From Acidimicrobiaceae bacterium (lineage in GTDB: Bacteria > Actinomycetota > Acidimicrobiia > Acidimicrobiales > RAAP-2), in NCBI GenBank assembly GCA_003138855.1, contig PLHF01000121.1:1-36298 (forward strand): a DNA stretch of 36,298 nucleotides, read 5' to 3'. The notes beneath the pieces are model-generated. The model did not search any database and was not told where the DNA came from. It saw only the letters and a program-made list of their open reading frames with translations. Within the stretch, counting starts at the first letter, position 1. The number at the start of each line of letters is the position of its first letter. Shown piece by piece: positions 30,513-36,298 of the stretch. A program made the position numbers and the translations under genes.

Positions 30513-31909
30513 CCCTGAACACCTGGATCGATCTGGTCTACCTGGTCGCCGCCATCGGGTTCATCCTGGCCCTCAAGGGGCTCAGCTCGCCCAAGCACGC
30601 CCGCAACGGCAACCTCCTCGCCGCCGCGGCCGCGGCCGTCGCCGTCGGTTTCACCTTCGCCTACCCGGAGGTGCGGGCCCACACGCTGAACCTGGTGCTG
30701 ACGCTGGTGGCCATGGTCGTGGGCGCGACCATTGCCGTGCCGGCGGCCCGCCTGATCAAGATGACGGCGATTCCGCAGATGGTGGCCATCTTCAACGGCG
30801 TGGGCGGCGGCGCCGCCGCTCTCGTCTCGATCGTGGTGTTCCTCATCGAGGCCCCGGGCAAGCCGGCCGTCTACCGGATCGCCGAGGTCCTGTTCGGCGT
30901 CCTGGTCGGCTGCGTGTCCTTCGCCGGCAGTGCCATCGCCTTCGCCAAGCTCCAGGAGCTGATGACCGGCCGGCCGGTCACCTACCCGGCGCAGCAGGTG
31001 ATCAACGGCGTGGTCGCCGTGATCATCGTCGGGCTGGCCATCGGCACGCTGGTCACCGGAAGCGTGCCGCTGCTGGTGGCGACGGCGGTCCTGTCCCTCG
31101 TGCTCGGGGTCATCTTCGTGCTCCCGATCGGTGGGGCCGACGTGCCGGTGCTCATCTCGCTCCTCAACTCGTTCACCGGCCTGGCGGTGGCCGCATCGGG
31201 GTTCACCCTCGACAACAACCTGTTGATCATCGCCGGCACGTTGGTCGGCGCCTCGGGCATCCTGCTCACCCGGATGATGAGCAAGGCCATGGGGCGCTCG
31301 CTGGCCAACGTGCTGTTCAGCGCGTTCGGCTCGGTGGTGACGGCCACCGGCGGAGCCGACGGCTCGGGCGAGACCCGCACGGTCAAGTCCGGCACACCCG
31401 AGGACATCGGTGTGCTGCTGGCCTACGCCCGCAAGGTGGCGATCATCCCGGGGTACGGCCTGGCCGTCGCCCAGGCGCAGCACACCCTCCGGGAGCTGGC
31501 CGACCTGCTGATGGAGCGCGGGGTCGAGGTCTTCTACGCCATCCACCCGGTGGCCGGTCGCATGCCGGGTCACATGAACGTGCTGTTGGCCGAGGCCAAT
31601 GTGCCCTACGACGAACTGAAGGAGATGGACGAGGCCAACCCGGAGATGGCCACCACTGACGTGGCGTTGGTGGTCGGGGCCAACGACACGGTGAACCCGG
31701 CGGCCAAGAACGCTCCGGGCAGTCCCATCTACGGGATGCCGATCATCAACGCGGACCAGGCGGCCAACATCGTCTTCCTCAAGCGCTCGATGCGACCCGG
31801 CTTTGCCGGCATCGACAACGAGCTGCTCTTCGATGACAAGACCACGCTGCTGTTCGGGGACGCCAAGGACACCCTGACCAAGTTGGTCTCGGCGGTCAAG
31901 AACGCATAG
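30509..31909 (+). CDS. pntB: NAD(P) transhydrogenase, beta subunit
   Basis: This 466-residue subunit carries about eight or nine membrane helices in its first 270 residues, then the NADP(H)-binding dIII domain. In the latter are IIPGYGLAVAQAQHTLRELA, YAIHPVAGRMPGHMNVLLAEA, ALVVGANDTVNPAAK and MPIINADQAANIVFLKRSM, all hallmark PntB motifs. GTG 30509 is set by the overlap with pntAB. The enzyme uses the proton gradient to make NADPH, or runs in reverse to balance NADH from beta-oxidation (inference). A perfect hairpin begins at the last base of the stop codon. Confidence 0.95.
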   Translation: MTLNTWIDLVYLVAAIGFILALKGLSSPKHARNGNLLAAAAAAVAVGFTFAYPEVRAHTLNLVLTLVAMVVGATIAVPAARLIKMTAIPQMVAIFNGVGGGAAALVSIVVFLIEAPGKPAVYRIAEVLFGVLVGCVSFAGSAIAFAKLQELMTGRPVTYPAQQVINGVVAVIIVGLAIGTLVTGSVPLLVATAVLSLVLGVIFVLPIGGADVPVLISLLNSFTGLAVAASGFTLDNNLLIIAGTLVGASGILLTRMMSKAMGRSLANVLFSAFGSVVTATGGADGSGETRTVKSGTPEDIGVLLAYARKVAIIPGYGLAVAQAQHTLRELADLLMERGVEVFYAIHPVAGRMPGHMNVLLAEANVPYDELKEMDEANPEMATTDVALVVGANDTVNPAAKNAPGSPIYGMPIINADQAANIVFLKRSMRPGFAGIDNELLFDDKTTLLFGDAKDTLTKLVSAVKNA

Positions 31910-31925
31910 GGGCGCCCGGCGCCCC
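31909..31925 (+). terminator. GC-rich hairpin at the end of the pnt operon
   Basis: GGGGCGC-CCG-GCGCCCC is a perfect 7-bp stem with a 3-nt loop, starting at the last base of the pntB stop. There is no T-tract, so it is a terminator or 3'-end-stabilising hairpin typical of high-GC genomes. Confidence 0.5.
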
Positions 31926-31996
31926 GGGGCTGGCCGCCGGCCTCGCGGGTGGATCAGCCTCGGTCATGGTGTCCACCTCTGACGGACAACTCGAAT

Positions 31997-32090
31997 GCGA
32001 TCGTCCCTGCTCATGAGCGATCGTCCCTACTTGTCGGAGAGCAGCCACTATGCATGGGACCCCTTGCATTTGACTTGTTGAGCCCATGCA
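31997..32090. repeat. Direct and inverted repeats in the pntB / PIN-TRAM gap
   Basis: GCGATCGTCCCT occurs at 31997-32008 and 32017-32028, a 20-bp period. TGCATGGG (32051-32058) and CCCATGCA (32083-32090) form a perfect inverted repeat with a 24-bp spacer. Both lie in the 204-bp convergent gap, which has lower GC than its surroundings. No gene is seen there. Confidence 0.55.
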
Positions 32091-32113
32091 GCTTCCCCGG
32101 TCGAGGGGTCCGG

Positions 32114-33184
32114 TCAACGTCCGGCACCCTCCAGGTCGGCGGAACGATCGGCGCCGAGTCTGGCGAAGACCATCACCCCCTGGCTGGTGGGCCGGGTGGA
32201 GAGGACGTTGACGCTCACTATCCCCTGGCCGATGAGGTGGATGGCATCGTTGACCACGACCATGTCACCGTCGGGCAGGTACCCGACCGCTTGGCGGGCC
32301 TGGCGGCCCTCCTTGACCAATTCGATGGCCAACCGTTCGCCGGGGGGGTGGTCGGGGGAGAGCTCGTGGGCCACGTTGCGGAGGTCGACCACCGGGAGCT
32401 CCCACACGGCGGCCTCGTCGACCACGACGGTCGAGCAGGTGCCGATCCTCAGGCCGGTTCGACGCGCCAACGTGAGCAGCTTGGTGGTCGGATCGTCGAC
32501 CTCCGGCAGCTCGTCGGGGGCGACGTGGACCGGCACCGCCATCTCCCGCAGCGCCTCGAGCGACTCGAGGCCACGACGGGCACGGCGCGAACCGACCGGA
32601 TCCGGTGATTGGGCCACGGAACGGACATGGTCGACGACGAACTGGGGGATCACCAGGCCACTCGGCAGAAGGCCCGAGCGCCCGAGCACCAGAAGGTACC
32701 GGTCCATGACGGCGGAACCGTCGACGAGGAGGGCGTGTGCTCGGGGGGAGTCCGGTGTCGGGGCCAGAATCCTCGACAGCCCGGCTGCGGCAACGATCTG
32801 GCGACCCTTGACCGATCCGAGCCGCCAGCCGAACGTGGCCAGCACCCACGAGACGACCGCTGTGATCAGAAGGGCGTAACCGGACCGGAAGAGCACCAGA
32901 AGGGGGAGGCCGATCACCAGGCCGAGCAGGGTTCCCGTGGTCGTCATGATCGACGAGGCGAAGATCTCGCCGGGCGGGGTGTTCCGGAACTGGAAGACGG
33001 CCCGTTGGAGGCCCTTGTCGATCAGACGCCCCCCCACACCTCCGAGGACATAGCTCACGGCAGCCCCGATGAGCAGCCCGACCACGGGTGCGTAGGACCT
33101 GTTGTCGACGCTGCGTCCGACCTCGAGGCCGAACACCGAGCCGGCGAGGACGAAGAGCAGCCGGAACCCTTCGACGAAGATCAT
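32114..33184 (-). CDS. Membrane PIN-TRAM domain protein (YacL-type)
   Basis: This 356-residue protein has four hydrophobic segments near 5-22, 31-50, 78-98 and 102-118. A PIN nuclease-like domain follows from about 150, with LLVDGSAVMD giving Asp155 and Asp161. The C-terminal TRAM RNA-binding domain is near 285-345, with AVGYLPDGDMVVVNDA. This is the architecture of Bacillus YacL and its actinobacterial relatives, whose cellular role is unknown; RNA cleavage at the membrane is a reasonable guess. ATG 33184 has GGAAG upstream. In many actinobacteria this gene sits near ispD/radA/carD, none of which is present here, so the neighbourhood is unusual. Confidence 0.9.
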   Translation of the reverse strand: MIFVEGFRLLFVLAGSVFGLEVGRSVDNRSYAPVVGLLIGAAVSYVLGGVGGRLIDKGLQRAVFQFRNTPPGEIFASSIMTTTGTLLGLVIGLPLLVLFRSGYALLITAVVSWVLATFGWRLGSVKGRQIVAAAGLSRILAPTPDSPRAHALLVDGSAVMDRYLLVLGRSGLLPSGLVIPQFVVDHVRSVAQSPDPVGSRRARRGLESLEALREMAVPVHVAPDELPEVDDPTTKLLTLARRTGLRIGTCSTVVVDEAAVWELPVVDLRNVAHELSPDHPPGERLAIELVKEGRQARQAVGYLPDGDMVVVNDAIHLIGQGIVSVNVLSTRPTSQGVMVFARLGADRSADLEGAGR

Positions 33185-33520
33185 GTTGCTTCCGGCCCGT
33201 CAGCTGCCAGACAGCTTCGGTTTGGGTGCTTCTCCATGTTGACCACTTCGGTTGCGCCACGGAACGACTGGGCGTATAGCAATTGTCGGAATCGCGGAGC
33301 AGAACTTGAGGGTGGTGACCGATGAGACGCCCACCGATGGGGTCCGCGTGGCGTCGGGCGGCGCCGGAACCGGCGCCCGCAAGACCGATTGCTCCACGGG
33401 ATGATGCTCACGCCCGGTCGGTCGGGGCCGGCTTGGCCCGCGTGCACCACGGGTGGTAGCCTCGTGATTGGGCGGGGAGCGAACGCTGTTCTCGTCCGTC
33501 TACTTCGCTGACGACGAACC
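33185..33520. other. Divergent intergenic region, 336 bp
   Basis: It separates the PIN-TRAM gene from the GH18-like gene and must hold both promoters. On the plus strand, TTGCGC (33252-33257), 17 bp and TATAGC (33275-33280) form a fair promoter candidate with a ~230-nt leader for the GH18-like gene. GGCGCCGGAACCGGCGCC near 33361-33378 is a strong hairpin in that leader. No gene or RNA family is recognised. Confidence 0.4.
33361..33378. other. Strong hairpin upstream of the GH18-like gene
   Basis: GGCGCCGG-AA-CCGGCGCC gives an 8-bp perfect stem with a 2-nt loop. It is about 140 bp upstream of the GH18-like ATG and may be in its mRNA leader, or may end a short upstream transcript. No T-tract follows. 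Confidence 0.4.
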
Positions 33521-35785
33521 ATGAGAAACCTCCGCCGTTCCCCCCGTAGCCCGTCGCCTCGTGCCGAGGTCTGCCTCCGAGGCGTCGTCCCACTGGACCT
33601 GTCAGCACTCGGCGAGGACGTGTCCGGTGGGGTCCAAGTGGCACCCGACAGCCTGGTGCCGTCCGCCCTGCATGACATAGAGGTCCACGACCAGGGATTG
33701 CTTATCGCACCGTCCGTCTGCGCCGGGCGCGAGATTCCCTCGCTCGTGCCGTGGTCGGAGTTGCGCGGCGTCTCGGCGGACCGTTGGACAGCACTGCCCG
33801 ACGGAACCGACGGTCAGGTGCTCGAGTTCGAAGGCGTCGACGGGGGATGGGTCGGCGCAGGCTCCGTGCAGGCGTTCGTGGTCCCGGCGCTGGAGGTCGG
33901 GCCGTTCCTGTCGGCCTTCGCCGCCGGGCGGCAGGCAGACCACGGCGCCGCCAGCGGGGACCCAGTGGTCCTCGCTTCTGCCGCACGGAGCCGGTACGCC
34001 GCGGTGAGGGAGTGGGTGAGGGCCTGGTACCCCGTCGACGGCGGTCCACGCCATGGCCAGGACCGCCGTCGGATCGGCCCGGTGGTGGTGGGTCTGCTCG
34101 CCGTCCTGCTGGTGGTCGGCAGCTCCAGCGCCTCGTTCGTGGCGCCCGCGGGCGGAGCACTGGATCATCCGCCCGTGTCCCATCCGCCCGAACAGGGCAA
34201 CGTCGTGCAGGCGTCAGCACACCCCTCGGCCAACCTCCCGGTGGCCACGTCTCCCTCCGCCCCGGCTCCGCCGTCCCTGGCCGGTTCGCCACCCCTCCAG
34301 TCCCACGAGATCTTCGGCTACGCCCCGTACTGGACCCTGCCGCAGTCGTCCGGATTCGATGTCAAGGACCTCACCACCCTGGCGTACTTCAGTGTCGACG
34401 CCAATGCAGACGGCACGATCGACCAGAGCGGACCAGGATGGAACGGATACCAGAGCCAGGACCTGGTCAACCTGGTGACCCGGTCCCATGCCGCCGGGGA
34501 CCGGGTGGTGCTGACCGTGACCTGCTTCAGCCAGAGCTCCCTTGACGCCATCACCTCGGATCCGAACGCGCCGGCCCGCCTGTCCGCGGCGTTGATCTCC
34601 CTGGTGTCGGCCAAAAACCTCGATGGGGTCAACTTCGATTTCGAGGGCCAGGGGAGCGCCGACCGAAACGGCCTCACCTCGCTGATCACCCAGGTGTCGC
34701 AGGCCCTGAAGGCCGCCAATCCCCACTGGCAGGTGACCATGGCCACCTACGCCAGTGCGGCGGGGGACAGCGGCGGCTTCTACAACGTGGCCGCCCTGGC
34801 GCCGGCTGTCGACGGGTTCTTCGTGATGGGCTACGACATGAACAACCGGGCGGTCCCGAGTGCGACTGCGCCGCTGTTGGGCGGATCATTCAACGACACC
34901 GAGGCACTCCAGCAGTTCGCGGCGGCGGTGCCCCCGTCGAAGATCATCCTCGGCGTCCCCTACTACGGGTACGACTGGCCGACGACCGGTGGGACGAAGG
35001 CGGCGCAGGCGACCGGCGGTGAGTCGCCGCTCAGCGACGGGGTGATCGCCGCATCGGGCGATCCCACCTACTGGGACCCGACCACACAGACGGCGTGGAC
35101 CTCGTATCAGGTGGGGACCCAGTGGCACGAGACGTTCTTCGACGACCCGACCGCATTGGCCCTGAAGGCACAGCTGGCTGCCAGCTTCCACATCGCCGGC
35201 CTCGGGATCTGGGCGTTGGGGATGGACGGCAACAACCCGGCCATGTTGGCTGCTCTCCTGGGCAACGCCCCCGCGGCCAAGGACTACCAGAGCGGGCCCA
35301 CCACCGGTCCGTCCACGGGGCCGCCCGGCACCGGCTTCAGGACGGTCTCGACCTGGCAGGGCACCTCGGTCTCCTTGACGCCGATCGCCACGCCGACGCC
35401 CGGGGGCACTGCGCAGTACCTGGGCAGGCTCGACCCCATCGGTACCACGGACCCCGCCCTGGCCTGCCTCCAGAACGGCCCTCCCCTCGACGTCTGGTCG
35501 TTCAGCACCATGCCCGGCATCGACATCGCGGTGGCAACCCAGCCGCCGGATTGCGCCGCTGCGGTCTGGTCGTTCCCGACCCCTGCCGCATCCGTGCCGG
35601 GGGGGCCGGGAGCTTCCGCGACCACCACCACGACGACCACCACGACAGCCCCGCCACCGTCCACGAGCACCACGACAGCCCCGCCGCCGACCACCACGAC
35701 GTCCACCACCACCTCGACCAGCACCACGACGTCCACCACCACCTCGACCAGCACCACGACCACAGTGGCCCCCGGGGGGCCCTAG
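33521..35785 (+). CDS. Membrane-anchored GH18-like (YaaH/chitinase-fold) protein with Thr-rich tail
   Basis: This is a 754-residue protein. Residues 1-180 form a cytoplasmic region with several beta-strands and no recognised family. One transmembrane helix lies near 186-206, and a Pro/Ser linker reaches about 260. A glycoside hydrolase 18-like TIM barrel spans 262-600 (EIFGYAPYW, LDGVNFDFEG with Asp368, Asp373 and catalytic-type Glu375, VMGYDMN, GIWALGMDG). The DxxDxDxE motif has Asn371 for the middle Asp. The tail of about 55 residues is mostly Thr with Ser and Pro. Relatives cut or bind GlcNAc polymers such as peptidoglycan. ATG 33521 has no clear ribosome-binding site. It probably acts at the cell wall. 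Confidence 0.85.
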   Translation: MRNLRRSPRSPSPRAEVCLRGVVPLDLSALGEDVSGGVQVAPDSLVPSALHDIEVHDQGLLIAPSVCAGREIPSLVPWSELRGVSADRWTALPDGTDGQVLEFEGVDGGWVGAGSVQAFVVPALEVGPFLSAFAAGRQADHGAASGDPVVLASAARSRYAAVREWVRAWYPVDGGPRHGQDRRRIGPVVVGLLAVLLVVGSSSASFVAPAGGALDHPPVSHPPEQGNVVQASAHPSANLPVATSPSAPAPPSLAGSPPLQSHEIFGYAPYWTLPQSSGFDVKDLTTLAYFSVDANADGTIDQSGPGWNGYQSQDLVNLVTRSHAAGDRVVLTVTCFSQSSLDAITSDPNAPARLSAALISLVSAKNLDGVNFDFEGQGSADRNGLTSLITQVSQALKAANPHWQVTMATYASAAGDSGGFYNVAALAPAVDGFFVMGYDMNNRAVPSATAPLLGGSFNDTEALQQFAAAVPPSKIILGVPYYGYDWPTTGGTKAAQATGGESPLSDGVIAASGDPTYWDPTTQTAWTSYQVGTQWHETFFDDPTALALKAQLAASFHIAGLGIWALGMDGNNPAMLAALLGNAPAAKDYQSGPTTGPSTGPPGTGFRTVSTWQGTSVSLTPIATPTPGGTAQYLGRLDPIGTTDPALACLQNGPPLDVWSFSTMPGIDIAVATQPPDCAAAVWSFPTPAASVPGGPGASATTTTTTTTTAPPPSTSTTTAPPPTTTTSTTTSTSTTTSTTTSTSTTTTVAPGGP
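35641..35760 (+). repeat. 30-bp tandem repeats in the Thr-rich tail
   Basis: The 30-bp unit beginning GTCCACCACCACCTCGACCA is duplicated perfectly at 35701-35730 and 35731-35760. A related unit starting CACGACAGCCCCGCC recurs at 35641 and 35671, again 30 bp apart. The pattern indicates recent slippage duplication, so tail length probably varies between strains. Confidence 0.85.
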
Positions 35786-35855
35786 CCCGACTGCGTGGCC
35801 GGCGCCCCTACGGGGAATCGACCTTGCCAGAGGCGGCTAATCTCGTCTGGTACCC

Positions 35856-35928
35856 GGGGGTGTAGCTCAGCTGGTAGAGCGCTACGTTCGCAATGTAGAG
35901 GCCGACGGTTCGAGTCCGTTCACCTCCA
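35856..35928 (+). tRNA. tRNA-Ala (anticodon CGC)
   Basis: A full cloverleaf folds from the sequence. The acceptor stem GGGGGTG pairs with CACCTCC and contains the alanine identity pair G3-U70 (T at 35925). The D-stem is GCTC/GAGC, the anticodon stem CTACG/TGTAG with loop TTCGCAA (anticodon CGC, reading GCG), the variable loop AGGCC, and the T-arm GACGG-TTCGAGT-CCGTT. The discriminator is A at 35928. The next bases are CCG, so the full CCA end is not encoded. Confidence 0.95.
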
Positions 35929-35935
35929 CCGACCG

Positions 35936-35960
35936 GGACGGTGCGCGAACCGCATCGTCC
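35936..35960 (+). terminator. Hairpin downstream of tRNA-Ala
   Basis: GGACGGTGCG-CGAAC-CGCATCGTCC forms a 10-bp stem (one G-U pair) with a 5-nt loop, 7 nt after the mature tRNA end. No T-tract follows, but its position fits a tRNA terminator or processing signal. Confidence 0.5.
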
Positions 35961-36298
35961 TGCTGGTGGTCCCCACCGACGGGAATACGGAAGACCGGGT
36001 GGATGGCCTGTCGGCTGTCCACCCGGACTTCGTGAATCAGGGCTTGGAGCAGTGACTTGACCAAAGCGCTTGATCCGCCGGCCACAGCCTGAAGGGTCCG
36101 AAAACTCCGATGTACGGTCGGCGGCGGGGGAATCGGCACGCATGCGCGGAAGCGATGACCGAGCAGCCGTAGTCGACCCAGAGAAACCATGTAGTCGCCA
36201 GGCAACGTTCCTACGTGTCTGATCCTCAAACTCGCGTTGTAGGCGACCGATGCACACGTCGAAGCCGCCGTGGGGGACCGGTGATCAGGCGGCCCACT
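35961..36298. other. No recognisable gene after the tRNA
   Basis: The last ~340 bp contain no reading frame that looks like a protein of a known family and no duplicate of the tRNA 3' end. Composition is less codon-biased than the rest. It could be intergenic DNA or the edge of an element inserted downstream of the tRNA; the window ends too soon to tell. Confidence 0.4.

Noticed and set aside
35808-36257. Minus-strand frame across the tRNA encoding GGGERTRTVGLYIANVALYQ
   Set aside because: This peptide is the well-known artefact of translating the antisense of a tRNA gene (ERTRT...YQLSYTP type); the tRNA cloverleaf explains the sequence.

Overview
The window is about 36.3 kb of high-GC chromosome that reads as an actinobacterium, most likely the class Acidimicrobiia or a close relative. 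The signs are GTG starts, many GTGA/ATGA gene overlaps, an F420-dependent-type luciferase-like oxidoreductase, actinobacterial steroid-catabolism families, apparently leaderless promoters, and surface proteins built from ~42-residue '[17 protein letters not shown]' repeats that I associate with Acidimicrobiia. The taxonomic call is an inference; there is no rRNA gene in the window.

Left part (1-18.3 kb). The end of a repeat protein is followed by catabolic genes, mostly on the minus strand: an aldehyde dehydrogenase, a D-aminoacylase-type amidohydrolase, a five-gene operon (COG2159 amidohydrolase, two acyl-CoA dehydrogenases, an F420-type oxidoreductase, a small membrane protein), an SDR, an SGNH hydrolase, a second acyl-CoA dehydrogenase pair, and a divergent FadA6-like thiolase. 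Among these sit an MscS channel coupled to a Thr-rich membrane protein, a secreted repeat/CHAP protein and a DJ-1/PfpI protein.

Middle (18.3-28.9 kb). A PAS/GGDEF/EAL protein and a lone beta-ketoacyl synthase precede an echA20-ipdA-ipdB-ipdC operon with a divergent SDR. These are the enzymes that open the last two steroid rings (HIP catabolism) in Mycobacterium and Rhodococcus. A stand-alone EAL protein follows.

Right part (28.9-36.3 kb). A three-gene proton-translocating transhydrogenase operon (pntAA-pntAB-pntB), a PIN/TRAM membrane protein, a membrane-anchored GH18-like protein with a Thr-rich tail, and a tRNA-Ala(CGC). The last 370 bp have no convincing gene.

How it fits together. The acyl-CoA dehydrogenase pairs, thiolase, EchA20-IpdABC, SDRs and aldehyde dehydrogenase form a coherent CoA-thioester catabolic set, probably for a steroid-like polycyclic substrate. 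A shared 15-bp palindrome, approximately CTGACG-N3-CGTCAG, lies upstream of five of these transcription units and suggests one local regulator, which is not encoded here. Separately, both cyclic-di-GMP genes carry sigma-28/WhiG-like promoter sequences (C-T-N-A-A-G, 15 bp, CCGAT), which points to control by a motility or development sigma factor.
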